From Streptococcus sp. HSISM1 (GTDB lineage: Bacteria; Bacillota; Bacilli; Lactobacillales; Streptococcaceae), in contig NZ_CM002128.1 of NCBI RefSeq assembly GCF_000448565.1, positions 1,047,114-1,095,149 of the forward strand: 48,036 nucleotides of DNA. Reading direction: 5' to 3'. The translations under genes and the position numbers were made by a program. The notes beneath the pieces were generated by a model that searched no databases, was not told where the DNA came from, and saw only the letters and a list, made by a program, of their open reading frames with translations. Each line of letters begins with the position of its first letter. Within the stretch, counting starts at the first letter, position 1. This document shows, piece by piece, positions 27,841 to 38,276 of the stretch.

Positions 27841-28643
27841 ACAATTTCCTCCATGTAGCGCAGGACAGAACCCGTCGCATGGTGGCCGATAACTGTTTCA
27901 GCAATCGCTAAGATTTCAGGACGTGCATTTTCTGGCGCTACAGGATGGCCCACGACCTGCATCATATGGAGGTCATTTAGGTTATCCCCAAAAGCCATTA
28001 CCTGATCCATCGAGATCCCTAGTTTATCCGCTAAGGCGGTAATCGCCACTCCTTTATCGACATAATCGAGGACAATATCAATCGATTCAAAACCTGTCGT
28101 CATTGCTTTGACGCCTGGGATATTCTCAGTGACCCATTGCTCTCCTTCAAGAACAAGAGTTGCATCGAAGTTGGTGGTCAATTTGAAGATTTCATCCTGA
28201 ATATCTGCTAAGCTTTTCACTTTTTGAATGTTTTCATTGTAGTGCTGACTTAAGGCCAGATAGTCGGGATCTACTGTTTCCAAGACATAGCTTCCCTTTT
28301 TCCCTGTCAAAAGCAATTTATTCGGATCTGCATAAGGGGAGGATTTCAGAGCTTCAAAAATACCTAAATAAAAGTCTTTGGACATGGTCGCTTCGTAGAG
28401 ATCGTCTCCATGAAATTCAACCACACTGCCATTTTCAGCAATGAAAATCATCTGGTCTTCAAACCCTTTAAAGAGGGATTTGAGAGAAAGGAGGGCACGG
28501 CCACTCGCAGCGGCAAAATAAATGCCTTTTTCTTTGCAACCTGCTAACACCTTGCGTAAAAGGTCTTGATCGTACTGATGTTGGTCATTTAAAAAAGTTC
28601 CATCCATATCCGTAGCGATCAATTTGATATCATTATTCTTCAT
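27837..28643 (-). CDS. Cof-type HAD-IIB family phosphatase
   Basis: This 268-residue paralogue of the next gene shows motif I ATDMDGTFLNDQHQY, motif II AASGRA and motif IV AFGDNLNDLHMM. Its start overlaps the smc end by 11 bases and its stop overlaps the following HAD gene, so it is embedded in a translationally coupled operon. Substrate unknown. Two tandem HAD genes between smc and ftsY are, from memory, a normal streptococcal arrangement. Confidence 0.92.
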   Translation of the reverse strand: MKNNDIKLIATDMDGTFLNDQHQYDQDLLRKVLAGCKEKGIYFAAASGRALLSLKSLFKGFEDQMIFIAENGSVVEFHGDDLYEATMSKDFYLGIFEALKSSPYADPNKLLLTGKKGSYVLETVDPDYLALSQHYNENIQKVKSLADIQDEIFKLTTNFDATLVLEGEQWVTENIPGVKAMTTGFESIDIVLDYVDKGVAITALADKLGISMDQVMAFGDNLNDLHMMQVVGHPVAPENARPEILAIAETVIGHHATGSVLRYMEEIV

Positions 28644-31600
28644 TTTCTAAGTCTTTCAATTTTACAGAGACGATTTTAGAAACCCCAGATTCCTGCATGG
28701 TCACTCCATAGATGGAATCTGCAGCTGACATGGTTCCCTTCCGGTGGGTCACGACAATAAATTGGCTTTCCTTATCAAAGCGGTTGAGATAATCACCAAA
28801 GCGCTTGACATTGGCTTCATCCAGAGCAGCCTCTACTTCATCCAGAATGACAAATGGAATGGTCTTGACTCGAATAATCGAGAACAAAAGAGCCAAGGCT
28901 GACAAGGCTTTTTCACCACCACTCATGAGATTTAAGGATTGAATCTTTTTACCAGGTGGCTGCACCGAAATTTCAACACCAGCTGTCAGAAGGTCTGGCT
29001 CTGTCAGAATCAAATCAGCAGAACCCCCACCAAACATTTGACGGAAAGTGACTTTAAAGGATTCACGAATGGCTTCAAAGGTTGATTTAAAGCGTTCCTT
29101 GACTTCGTCATTCATGTCGTTGATGGTAGACAGAAGCATGTTTTTCGCAGCCAAGACATCCTCCCGCTGGCTAGAAAGGAAATCAAAGCGTCCCTTCACT
29201 TCATCGTATTGCTCGATCGCATCCACATTGACTGGACCAAGTGCCTTAATGTCTTTTTCGATGCTCTTGAGCTGGTTTTCAGCTGCCGCAAGATTTTCAA
29301 CAGGTTTGGCCTGTTCTTTGGCTTGGTCAAAGCTTTGCATGAATTCATCAGTAATTTGCGTTAAAAGCTTGTTCAAGCGGTCTGCATGCTTTTCACGTGT
29401 CGCTTCAGCCTTGGCTTGTTGACGAATCCACTCTTCGTTTTTCTTGCGCGCTTGTTCCATCTGTTCTGCCACATCTTCGGCCTGGCCTTCCAAATCATCC
29501 AGCTCAAAGCGTTTCCGAATAACCCCTTGTTCCAAGTCCGTTTTCTTGGCTTGAGCCTGCGTCAATTGGTTGGCTAGCTGCTCCACATCGACTGTCTGAA
29601 CTTGAGCATCGCCTTGTTCAATCAGCAATTGCAACTGATGCTCTTCTACTTCCAACTGAGTGATCGTTTCTTCCAAACGCCGAGCATCTGTTTGCTCGTA
29701 ACTTTGTTGACTTTTATATTCCGTCTGTTGGAGTCGCAGTTCTGCCAATTGCTCTTGCAGGTTTTGCACCTTTTGTTGTAGGACATCTTTATCCGACTTC
29801 ATGGTTTCAATGTCGCGATTCAAATTTTCTTTTGAAGCTCAATCGCTGCCAATTGCTCAGTAAGGGACTCCTGCTCTTCTTGTAGAGATTGAGTCGCATC
29901 TGTTGCCAATTCTGACTTCAAAGCCTCTAAGAGTTCCTGAATTTCTTTCAGTTGCTCTTGGCTTTGTTGGTAGGCCAATTGGGCCCGCTGTTGCTCCAGA
30001 CGCGCTTGCTCACCCTGGCTTTGAATAGAGGCCAAGTATTCTTGCGCCTGCTTGAGCAGATTGTCCTTGGTCTCTACCTCCTGCTCTGCTTCTCTTAAAC
30101 GAGCATCCAGAGCTTGCATTTCCTGTTTCAAACTATCTAATTCTGGTTTGACAAAGACTGTATTTTGGGAACGATTGGCACCACCGGCGTAAGATCCCCC
30201 CGTCCGCAATTCGGTCCCATCTAGGGTCACGATCCGAACTTGATAGTTGACTGTACGAGCCGCCTCACGCGCATGCTCCGTCGTGTCAAAGATGGCCGTT
30301 ACTCCAAGCAAGTTTTGGAAAATCTGTTCAAAACGATGCTCATAGGTCACCAAGTCACTCGCAATTCCTAAAAATCCTGCACTGGTTTGAATCAACTCCA
30401 GATTACGAGAAGAGAGTTGACGGGCTTTGATCGTCGTGAGCGGTAAGAAAGTAGCCCGTCCTAAGCGATTGCGTTTCAAGAAATCAATCGCTCGTGTTGC
30501 GGCCTTTTCATCCTCGACAATGATCTGTTGGCTACTAGCTCCCAGAGCAATTTCAAGCGCTGTTTGGTAGTCTTTTGAAAAACTCAAATTCTCACTAACA
30601 GCCCCGCAGATGCCTCCTAGACGGTCTGCTTCTTGTAAGACGCTCTTGACGCCTGCATAGAAGTTACTATGGTTCTTCTGAATTGCTTCCAAGCTATTGA
30701 TCCGCGCCCGTTTGTTCTTGCTCTCATCCATCAAGTCAAACATGGCCGTTTGAGCCTCTTGGTAGGCAGCTTTGGCCTGCTCCACTTTTACCAATTGATT
30801 TTGGTATTCTGCTAATAGGCCTTTGACCGTCGCTTGTGCCTGATCCAACTCTTCCAATTGGCGAACTTCTTTTTCCTTGGCAGCTTCAAAATTGGATTGC
30901 GCCTTGATCAAGTCCTCTTGACGATGGCTAGATTCTTGCAGGAGTGCTTGGATCCGGCTCTCAATAGCTGTCCGCTCATTAGATTTTTCAGCTTCTGTCT
31001 GTAAGAGCTCCACATACTGCTCACGTAGATGCTCAATGACTTGTTCCGGATCTTCTTCATAGTTGGCTAATTCTTTTTCCAGCTTTTCTTGTTGCTGACG
31101 GTTCTCTATCAGTCTTTGTTGAAGAGTTGCTAGCGTCTCTTGTTTTTGAGACAGCTCTTTTTTCGCTTCTTCCAGACGGGCCAAAACAGCATCCAGTCGC
31201 TCTAGATTTTCCTTGCGACTATGGGCTGCTTGACTCGATTGCAACTTAGCGACTTCGATTTGCTTTTCCAAATCGCTAATCAAACGAGTGACCTCTAGCA
31301 AGCTCGCCTGGTCCTCAGCTAGACTTGCATCCAACTGATGGCGGGCTTTCTTAATGCGGAGGTTATCTTCTTCTAAAATCTGACGACGTTGGTAATAAGA
31401 GACCAACTGTTCTTGAATGGCTTTTTCTTCTTGGTCAGCCTTTTCATAAAGATCCTTTGTCAGATCTACTTGAGCGACCAAAACGTCCAGTAAGAGAACC
31501 TGCCGTTCTTGGTCTAATTCCAAGAAACGACGAGCAACCGTCGCTTGCTTTTCAAGAGGTTGGATTTGTCCTTCTAATTCATAGAGGATGTCCTCTAGAC

Positions 31601-32168
31601 GGTCCAAATTCTCCTGGGTTTGGTTGAGTTTGGTCTCCGTTTCCTTGCGCCGCGTCTTAAATTTCAAGACACCAGCTGCTTCCTCAAAGATAGCCCGGCG
31701 TTCTTCCGGTTTGGAGTTAAAGATTTCCTCTACACGACCTTGGGAGATAATCGAGAAAGAATCCCGTCCCAATCCCGTATCCATGAACAAATCATGCACA
31801 TCTCTGAGACGTACTTTCTTACCATCGATCTTGTACTCGCTGTCTCCCGAGCGATAAATATGGCGTTCGACCCGAATTTCTTTACCTGCCTGCTGGATAA
31901 AAGCATCCTGGTTATCTAAGACAACTGTGACACAAGCATAATTCAGCGGTTTACGCGATTCTGTCCCTGCAAAAATGACATCGGGCATCTTGCCTCCACG
32001 TAGACTCTTGACACTGGATTCCCCTAAGGCCCAGCGCAAGCTCTCCGTGATATTTGATTTTCCAGATCCATTTGGCCCTACAACAGCAGTGACTCCTTTG
32101 TCAAATACGACCTTGGTCTTATCCGCAAAGGATTTGAAGCCTTGGATTTCAATCTCTTTTAGATACAT
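28633..32168 (-). pseudogene. smc: Chromosome segregation ATPase SMC, frameshifted in the second coiled coil
   Basis: The first 782 codons carry the N-terminal ATPase lobe (Walker A GPNGSGKSN), the ascending coiled coil and the hinge (about residues 500-650). The remaining 396 codons carry the descending coil, the signature LMSGGEKALSALAL and Walker B PFVILDEVEAALDEAN. One extra T in the T4 run at 29830-29833 joins them into 1178 residues, the normal size. SMC condenses and segregates the chromosome with ScpAB. It overlaps rnc by 10 bases. A truncated protein could not close its ATPase, so either the lesion is an artefact or the strain lacks SMC. Confidence 0.95.
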
Positions 32169-32860
32169 GAGCCATCATTCCTCGTTTCAACTGCATTGCG
32201 GGCTGCTTCCTGTTCCGCTAATTTCTTGGAGCGACCATGACCGTGTCCTAGGGTTCTGCCGTTCACGAACACTTCCACTTCAAACTCCTTTGCATGAGCG
32301 GGACCAGACTCATTTACCACTTGGTACTGGATCTCCACATCTCCGTGAACCTGCAACAGTTCTTGCAGGCGGGTCTTGTAGTCAATAACTTGGGAAAATT
32401 GACCCGTTTCCACCTTGGGAATCATGACCTGATAGACAAAGCGCTTGACCGCTTCCACACCTTGATCTAAGAGCAAGGCACCTAAAAAGGCTTCAAACAA
32501 ATCGCCAAGAATCGTATCGCGGTCCCGACCGCCTGATTTTTCTTCGCCTTTGCCTAGTTTAATATAACGGTCAAATTGGCAATCCCGAGAAAAACCAGCC
32601 AGACTTTCTTCACGGACAATCATGGAACGGAATTTAGACAAATCTCCCTCCGGTCTGTTTGGGTGTTCCTTATACAAATATTCGGAAATAACTAATTGAA
32701 GAACAGCGTCTCCTAAAAATTCCAAACGTTCGTTATGTGAAATTTTTAAGAGGCGGTGCTCATTGGCATAAGACGTGTGTGTAAAAGCTGTATCTAATAA
32801 ACTGCTATCTGAAAAAACGATCTGAAACCGTTCCGATAACAGGGCTTGTAATTTCTCCAT
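32159..32860 (-). CDS. rnc: Ribonuclease III
   Basis: This 233-residue double-strand-specific endoribonuclease processes rRNA precursors and structured mRNAs. The catalytic motif [12 protein letters not shown] and second metal site [12 protein letters not shown] are present, followed by a C-terminal dsRNA-binding domain ([13 protein letters not shown] to [15 protein letters not shown]). I chose ATG 32860 (MEKLQALL), which matches usual family length and has AGTAGG upstream. An in-frame ATG at 32887 lies 7 bases after a -10 box and could be used if the mRNA is leaderless. It overlaps smc by 10 bases. Confidence 0.94.
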   Translation of the reverse strand: MEKLQALLSERFQIVFSDSSLLDTAFTHTSYANEHRLLKISHNERLEFLGDAVLQLVISEYLYKEHPNRPEGDLSKFRSMIVREESLAGFSRDCQFDRYIKLGKGEEKSGGRDRDTILGDLFEAFLGALLLDQGVEAVKRFVYQVMIPKVETGQFSQVIDYKTRLQELLQVHGDVEIQYQVVNESGPAHAKEFEVEVFVNGRTLGHGHGRSKKLAEQEAARNAVETRNDGSCI

Positions 32861-32894
32861 AGGAAGCCTACTTTCTAATAAATTCATACCTTTA

Positions 32895-32903
32895 AGTATA
32901 CCA
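32895..32903 (-). promoter_or_regulatory. Extended -10 promoter of rnc-smc
   Basis: Minus-strand TGGTATACT (32895-32903). Transcription would begin close to 32887, at or next to an in-frame ATG, giving either a leaderless longer RNase III or a 27-base leader for ATG 32860. Confidence 0.6.
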
Positions 32904-33118
32904 AAATTTTAATACGATTACCATTAGATATCCATTAGATACAGTTGATTGCTTTTACTATATTTTAGGTGTGTTTGGATATCGATCCAATAAGTTAAAT
33001 ACCACGTTTTGTAAAATTACTCCATGAATTTTAACTTTCTTCAACTGGCGCATTTCTATATCTTACCAACTTAACACCCATTTCTTATAGTAGGTTTTAT
33101 TTCTTCACCTCCTTATTA
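32904..33118. other. AT-rich gap between rnc and the 33191 gene
   Basis: I see no gene. It contains a tandem 10-base repeat CCATTAGATA (32921-32930 and 32932-32941). It marks the right-hand edge of rnc, where an accessory island begins. Confidence 0.4.
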
Positions 33119-33147
33119 TTTCATTCTCCTTCGTTATTTGATATAAT
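33119..33147 (+). promoter_or_regulatory. Promoter of the 33191 gene
   Basis: TTTCAT (33119-33124), 17 bases, TATAAT (33142-33147), then an AAGGAG ribosome site before ATG 33191. Confidence 0.6.
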
Positions 33148-33190
33148 TAAAACAAAATGTTTGGGGATTGAAATAATAAGGAGTATTAGT

Positions 33191-33652
33191 ATGAAAATAG
33201 GAGTTAGAAAGCCTAGTCTTTCAAAAAGTTTAAAAGCTCGGACAACATCTAAGTTAAAGAGACAGGTTAAACGAGCAGTCATACCAACTTACGGCCAAAA
33301 AGGGACAGGCCTTATTAAAGATCCTAAACGCGCCATATATAATAAGGTATACAACAAAACCACTGTGGATGCTCTCAGCAACGTTAAAAAAGGAAATATA
33401 AATTTCCAACGAACAAATCATAGCCTTTATACATATAAAGGGACAAAGGTATATCCAGCTTCTTCTTGGTATTTCCCTGTAGGGTTATCTGCTTTTTGTA
33501 GCCTTTTATACTTTATCATCAACCCTGTCATTGCTTGTATTATTTTGGTTATTACACTCATTCTCTTTGCTAAGAAAATAAAAAATAATCCTTTCAAGAC
33601 GCAAAAAGATATACAAGAAATGTTAGAAAAACTAACTGAGTTAGAACAATGA
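33191..33652 (+). CDS. Hypothetical protein with basic N-terminus and C-terminal membrane helices
   Basis: This 153-residue protein has a strongly basic first half (MKIGVRKPSLSKSLKARTTSK, then KRQVKRAVIPTYGQKGTGLI and DPKRAIYNKVYNKTT), followed by two adjacent membrane helices (about residues 97-130) and a polar tail. I recall similar proteins of unknown function in streptococci and their phages (the P-x-Y-G-x-K-G...D-P-K-x-A-x-Y-N-x-V-Y block) but can name no role. ATG 33191 has AAGGAG upstream. AT-rich, single gene, opposite in strand to its neighbours. Confidence 0.7.
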   Translation: MKIGVRKPSLSKSLKARTTSKLKRQVKRAVIPTYGQKGTGLIKDPKRAIYNKVYNKTTVDALSNVKKGNINFQRTNHSLYTYKGTKVYPASSWYFPVGLSAFCSLLYFIINPVIACIILVITLILFAKKIKNNPFKTQKDIQEMLEKLTELEQ

Positions 33653-33744
33653 TATAATAGGTACTTATCACGATAAAAGATAATTAACAAAAGATCTATA
33701 AGTAGATCTCTAATTTAAATTTCTTGAAGCGTAGTCAACACATG

Positions 33745-33771
33745 AAAACCCTAGATACACCAGGGTTTTTA
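33745..33771 (+). terminator. Terminator of the 33191 gene
   Basis: AAAACCCT (33745-33752) pairs with AGGGTTTT (33762-33769), followed by T's. Confidence 0.8.
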
Positions 33772-33782
33772 CTTTTATACAA

Positions 33783-33810
33783 AAAAAGAAGCACGAACGC
33801 ACTTCTTTTT
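33783..33810. terminator. Bidirectional terminator before the DUF454 gene end
   Basis: AAAAAGAAG (33783-33791) and CTTCTTTTT (33802-33810) pair, and both strands end in T-runs. It is best placed to end the minus-strand DUF454 transcript. Confidence 0.75.
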
Positions 33811-33838
33811 CTAGTTCTAGGGCCTGAATTCTCTATTT

Positions 33839-34225
33839 TTACTCAGGATGTTCTTCTGTTGGTTTTTCAGGCTTATTGGGGATCACTTTTAAGAGATAAA
33901 AGGTGATAAAAATCGTCAAAGCTCCTAAAGCAAGCTTCACCCAAATAATCGGGGCCAAATAGATGGAAATGACCATCAGAATGTAGATCTGAAGAAGGAT
34001 CCATTTCTTCCGTTCTTTGGCAATCGATTTGGTCTCTCGGTAATCCGCTACATAGGTTTGATAAAGCTTGGTTTGGTAAAGCCAAGCTTCAAAGCGTTTG
34101 GAACTTTTAGCAAAGCAAGCCATCGCCAGCAGTAAAAAGGGGGTTGTCGGTAAAATCGGCAAAGGAATTCCAATAATTCCTAGTCCCAATGATATAAAAC
34201 CAATCGTAAGATAAACAAGGCGCAT
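33839..34225 (-). CDS. DUF454 (YbaN) family inner-membrane protein
   Basis: This 128-residue protein has three or four membrane helices and the YbaN signature at the start: G-x-x-x-L-G-L-G-x-I-G-I-P-L-P-I-L-P-T-T-P-F-L-L-L-A, then CFAKSSKRFEAWL. Function is unknown. Members sometimes sit near heme or Fe-S genes, but no such context exists here. Intact, in contrast to the genes that follow upstream in the island. Confidence 0.88.
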   Translation of the reverse strand: MRLVYLTIGFISLGLGIIGIPLPILPTTPFLLLAMACFAKSSKRFEAWLYQTKLYQTYVADYRETKSIAKERKKWILLQIYILMVISIYLAPIIWVKLALGALTIFITFYLLKVIPNKPEKPTEEHPE

Positions 34226-34302
34226 TTTCTTCTCCTTTGTATGTTTCTTGTTTGTTAAAAGTCAGTTCATAGTTGACTCACTATCTTTTGCTATTCCTTT
34301 TC

Positions 34303-34841
34303 TCAATTTTTAAAAAAAGCAACTAACACCACAGCATAGACTAGAATAAGCAAGATTCCATAAAGGATTCCTGCCCATTTATAATAGCGATTCACACCAC
34401 AATAACGCTCCACATAAGCTCTACTTGGTTTTTCAGGATCATACCAAACCGTCATTGAAGAGCAAAGTGGAAATTGGGTCTGAAGGGCTGTATTGAAAGA
34501 AACAAATGAATTTCGATAAAAGGTAATCGAATTGGCTAACATATCTTCTCTAGTATAGATGTTTGGCACATTTCTAGGTCCCCATGGAGTAGAGATCGTT
34601 TTTACCAGAAAATAACGAAAAGATTTTTTATAAGCCACGCCATTTACCTCATATTCAACAATCGGAGGATTTCCCCTCTAAAGCGATTATAGCCCACAAT
34701 AGTTCCTTTGATGGATGATGTAGCAAGCCGAACCATCTTTTTATCACGGAAATAAAGATAAAAATAAGTACCACTCAAAAAAACTAAGGCTAAAAAGATA
34801 ACTATAGTTGAGAGCCAAAACAGTAGCATTTTAGTTGACAT
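34303..34841 (-). pseudogene. DUF3592-like membrane protein, frameshifted
   Basis: The N-terminal part (start 34841; one membrane helix, then SSIKGTIVGYNRFRGEI) and the C-terminal part (YEVNGVAYKKSFRYF, SSMTVWYDPEKPSRAYVE and a final helix) are in different frames. One extra G at 34667-34668 joins them through PPIVEYEVNGVAYKK into 179 residues. The layout of helix, beta-rich domain with V-x-V-W-Y-D-P-x-x-P and helix is that of DUF3592 proteins, whose function is unknown. It starts directly after the 35890-34842 gene. Confidence 0.65.
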
Positions 34842-35890
34842 TTATTTCTCCCCCAAATTTGATTGGTAGTACTCTAAAAACTCTTCTTCATTTTGAACTA
34901 TATGTTCTTTCCCATCTTTCGAACTACTCTCGGGAATGGTAAGATTCTTAAAGATGTTTTCACCTTTTGGAACAACCAATTTCAAAAAAGAGATTTTTAA
35001 ACGAACGTCTTCTGTTCCAAGGAAATACAATTCAGATAGCGAACCTTTACTCAATATATCATATACTTTTGGATACTTGCTTGCTAAAGAATCTGCTTGA
35101 ACTTTTTTAGTAAACCAAAACGCTGACCATACAAAATTAAAATGTTTGTTTGAAAGTTTATCGTTTTGATCGAGTATATCCTCAAGACCTTCTTTATTTT
35201 GCCATGCTTTTTGATTTACATCATAAAAGTCCTTACCTGTTTTTCCAGATGATGTTTTAGAAATAATTTTCCCCGTTTCTATATCTATGATACCAATAAA
35301 AGTTTTTGAGTTTGATTTACTATTCACTGCCATCTTTATAGGCAAATATGTTTTTCCTTCTTCAGATTGTAACAATTTTGGGGAATCCGCAACATTAATT
35401 GGAACATAATTTTTATTATATTCCCTCACCATCTTAAACACATCATAAGTTTTTGTTTAATCGTATTGTCTTTTGTATCGTAAACATCTAATAACCAGTA
35501 TTCTCCTTTTTCAGGGATATTACTCTTTAAATAAGGAACTTTATCATTTTCACTTAACCAGTACTTATATGCTGCCGACTTCAATTTGTAACTCTGCCGA
35601 ATAATAAAACGTTCACCATGCATCTCAATTCTATTGTTTCTGATGTCAATACGAGGATCATATTTCTTAGCCTCTTTCGCTTCCTTTAATTCAGCTTCGT
35701 TATCCCAGCTAATTGCTACCGCTTTATGATTAGCAATAAATTCATAATCCGTCATTTTTGCTCTCGGGCTCCACATGACAAACTGGGTTAGTTCATGTTT
35801 ACGATAAGCCTTATATGCAAGGCAAGCTCCTGTAATAGCAATTACAAGAAATAAAACTTGGACTAATTTGGATCTCATCAACTTTTTCAT
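34842..35890 (-). pseudogene. Membrane-anchored hypothetical protein, frameshifted
   Basis: The start is ATG 35890 with AAGGA. An N-terminal helix (LVQVLFLVIAITGACLAYKA) is followed by a polar, presumably external domain. The frame breaks after NTIKQK; one extra T in the T5 run at 35450-35454 continues it as TYDVFKMVREYNKNYVPINV, giving 349 residues. I do not recognise the family. Strand-rich segments (KTFIGIIDIETGKIISKT) suggest a folded extracytoplasmic domain. It stands between DUF443-like and DUF3592-like genes on the same strand, so it may belong to the same functional cluster. Confidence 0.6.
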
Positions 35891-35985
35891 TTCTATTTTT
35901 CCTTTCTAGTAATTGAATAAGATCTAACTACCATTCAGATTGATTTCATTTTGTTCAAACCGTAATTTTTATATGCACTTCTAGA

Positions 35986-36644
35986 TTATTTTATTTTAGC
36001 TTTGAAAGTTGACTCAGCTGAGAAATAAATTGTATTTCCAGACAATAAAAAATTGAGTGCAAAAACAAATAAACCTAAATGAACTACAAAGTTCGGAGCA
36101 AAATTAGTTATTACCGCATAACAAACCACCCCAACAATGATAAGAGAAATCGTTGGCATTAGAAGCGATAAAAAATAAATTTCAATGTTGTTGGGACACA
36201 ATATACTTTGATCAGATGATCATTATTCTCTAGCATGGACACAATTTTTCTTCTGCTCATCCACACGCGAATTCCCATCACAATACCAAAAACGAATAAC
36301 GTCAATCCAATATTGAGTAAATGAGAGTTGAAGTACAGATAATCTTCAATCGGAAACGCTCTCGATAAAAGCAATGCCACAAACGCAGCTCCAGAAGCTG
36401 TAATTCCTTTGTTATGTGTTAAACCATTCCTTTGCTTGTCGTTTCTAGATGTTGTTAATGTGTTAAATTCATCCTCAGTTAACCGAATAGCCCAATGGGA
36501 TGTAAAATACAAAAACCACGGGAAAAAGTATGAGATTATAAAAGGACGATCCACGTCTACTAAATAATGCTCATTATCTACATTTAGAATGCGATAGCGA
36601 AAATTTTTTTTTGCTAAATGTTCTATGTTTGCTTTTTTAAGCAT
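35986..36644 (-). pseudogene. DUF443 family (tandem five-TM) membrane protein, frameshifted
   Basis: The start is ATG 36644 with AAAGG. The opening K-N-F-R-Y-R-I-L-N, EHYLVDVDRPFIISYFFPW and TEDEFNTL follow the DUF443/TIGR01218 pattern. The first part ends out of frame after IKVYCVP; one extra G at 36193-36195 continues it as NNIEIYFLSLLMPTISLIIV through two or three further helices, giving 219 residues and about five helices. The Staphylococcus aureus protein TsaI, which protects against the type VII-secreted toxin TspA, belongs to DUF443; an immunity role here is inference. No toxin or type VII gene is visible in the window. Confidence 0.7.
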
Positions 36645-36688
36645 AAACAACCTTTCTATTCATATCAATTCATCAAGGAGATTTTTAA

Positions 36689-36808
36689 ATGATGAACCAC
36701 CCAAAATTTCTTGACCCATATTATCTACCATTAAATCACTTAGCAAAGATGCAATGTTTTCAGTCTATTGCAGTATTACATATTTTGATGGAATTATTGT
36801 CCGGATGA
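36689..36808 (+). CDS. Small open frame with a ribosome site, doubtful
   Basis: ATG 36689 (or ATG 36692) follows AAGGAG at 8 bases and reads 39 codons to TGA 36806-36808. It starts M-M-N-H-P-K-F-L-D-P and ends M-E-L-L-S-G. It runs against the surrounding minus-strand genes and overlaps the end of the 36794 gene by 15 bases. No family recognised; the ribosome site is its only support. Confidence 0.25.
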   Translation: MMNHPKFLDPYYLPLNHLAKMQCFQSIAVLHILMELLSG

Positions 36809-37329
36809 TCCCGTTTGACACTTCAATAGTTTAAGAATCTTTCTGGTCTTAATTTCCCGATGAAAATGCATCACACAAGCAAAAGCAAGAAGGTAGATCA
36901 TCAGACACAAAAAATCAGTTTCTCTGATAAAAGTAACCAAGAAAAAAATCCCTAAAAAAGCAAAAAGAATCTTCATAATAAAAATTGCAAGCACCTTTGC
37001 TCTAAGTGTTTTGCGCTCTTTTTCCTTCAAAACAACTGTTTTCCAATCAGTTCTCGGATCTTTTTTCTCGCCTTCGCTATCATCAACATTCCGAAAACTA
37101 TTAGAGTTCCAATCATTGCAATACTGATATTAATCGTATACGGTAAGGTCCCAAAGGCTGAATTTAAGGCACTTGCAATTCCTTTTAAAAGAAAGACTGT
37201 AAGTGGAGCAGCAACCATTATCCAATTAGAAGTATTTTTTTGATCTTGATATTGAAATACTTCGTTTTCTTCATCAAAATAAATCCATTTCAAATCCAAA
37301 TAACCGATATATGTTTTCACAATTAACAT
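36794..37329 (-). pseudogene. Small membrane protein, possibly a second DUF443-like protein, frameshifted
   Basis: The first 100 codons (MLIVKTYIGYLDLKWIYFDE...) carry two helices. One extra A in the A4 run at 37029-37032 joins them through KQLFLKEKERKTLRAK to a second part with two more helices (VLAIFIMKILFAFLGIFFLV, LCLMIYLLAFACVM), 178 residues in all. Helix number and size resemble the adjacent DUF443 protein, but sequence signatures are weak, so the family call is tentative. Read as two genes, the second would need a TTG start overlapping the first stop. Confidence 0.5.
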
Positions 37330-37432
37330 TTCTCCGTCAATTTATTAATGAGATAAAGTACTCTTATCATACACGAATTTAAGGTAAAGAGCAAATTCAT
37401 CACTAGATGAAGGGTTTTTAATCAGAAATCAA

Positions 37433-37454
37433 AAAACCACCTGCAGGTGGTTTT
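37433..37454. terminator. Terminator downstream of the membrane-protein island and before vicX end
   Basis: AAAACCACCTG-CAGGTGGTTTT is a perfect palindrome with A/T tails. On the minus strand it lies 6 bases past the vicX stop and so ends vicRKX. Confidence 0.88.
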
Positions 37455-37459
37455 CCATC

Positions 37460-38269
37460 TTATATCTTCGTCAAAGGGGTCGCGGTGTCTGGTGATGTAT
37501 CCAGCACCTCAAAATCGTGACCGACAGCTAGATCTGCTCTGGCCAGTTGGTTCTCCATGGTCATATGGGCCAATTCTTTGATATTGTTCTCTTTTGACAA
37601 ATGCCCCAGATAAATCTTCCTAGTACGATTCCCCAAGGTCCTGATCATGGCATCTGCCCCATCTTCATTAGAAAGGTGGCCTAGGTCAGACAAGATCCGT
37701 TGCTTCAAACGCCAAGCATACGAACCTGCTCGAAGAATTTCTACATCATGGTTGGACTCAATTAGATAGCCATCCGCATCCGCGACGATTCCTGCTAAGC
37801 GATCACTCACATAGCCCGTATCCGTCAGCATGACAAAGCTCTTCCCATCCTTCATCAAGCGATAGAATTGAGGGGCTGCAGCATCGTGACTGACCCCAAA
37901 ACTTTCGATATCGATATCGCCAAATGTTTTGGTCTTCCCCATTTCAAAGATATGCTTTTGAGCATCATCGACCTTTCCTAGATACTTGGTCCCTTCCATA
38001 GCCTTCCAAGTGGCTTCATTAGCATATAGATCCATCCCATATTTCCGCGCTAAAACACCCACACCATGGATATGGTCTGAGTGTTCGTGCGTAATCAGAA
38101 TGGCATCTAAATCTTCTGGTTTGCGATCAATTTCAGCCAATAGTCCCGTAATCTTTTTCCCTGAGAGCCCTGCATCAATGAGCAGTTTTTTCTTTGGTGT
38201 CTCAAGGTAGAAAGAATTTCCACTAGAACCTGAAGCTAAAATACTGTACTTAAATCCCTCTTCTGTCAT
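37460..38269 (-). CDS. vicX: VicX/WalJ/YycJ family MBL-fold metallohydrolase
   Basis: This 269-residue metallo-beta-lactamase-fold protein has the metal motif THEHSDHIHG (about residues 57-66), with further ligands in SHDAA, TDTGY and the C-terminal YLGHLSKEN. It is the third gene of the VicRKX system; YycJ relatives are implicated in DNA repair or nuclease activity and in fine-tuning the two-component system. I chose ATG 38269 (MTEEGFKYSILASG), 7 bases after vicK, since the open frame extends 49 codons further only because it runs through vicK. In other streptococci rnc and smc usually follow directly; here an island intervenes. Confidence 0.95.
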   Translation of the reverse strand: MTEEGFKYSILASGSSGNSFYLETPKKKLLIDAGLSGKKITGLLAEIDRKPEDLDAILITHEHSDHIHGVGVLARKYGMDLYANEATWKAMEGTKYLGKVDDAQKHIFEMGKTKTFGDIDIESFGVSHDAAAPQFYRLMKDGKSFVMLTDTGYVSDRLAGIVADADGYLIESNHDVEILRAGSYAWRLKQRILSDLGHLSNEDGADAMIRTLGNRTRKIYLGHLSKENNIKELAHMTMENQLARADLAVGHDFEVLDTSPDTATPLTKI

Positions 38270-38276
38270 TGACTCC

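Noticed and set aside
29820-29823. Programmed frameshifting or a split two-gene SMC
   Set aside because: No heptameric slippery site plus downstream structure is visible, and the second half would need to start at TTG in the middle of a coiled coil. The lesion matches the homopolymer losses seen in eleven other genes.
32860-33190. Tandem CCATTAGATA copies as a CRISPR or origin-like repeat
   Set aside because: Only two units with one base between them; too few for an array or iteron set.
36689-36808. Bacteriocin-like small gene on the plus strand
   Set aside because: It has a ribosome site but no double-glycine leader, no neighbouring transport gene, and it overlaps a minus-strand gene. Kept only as a low-confidence feature.
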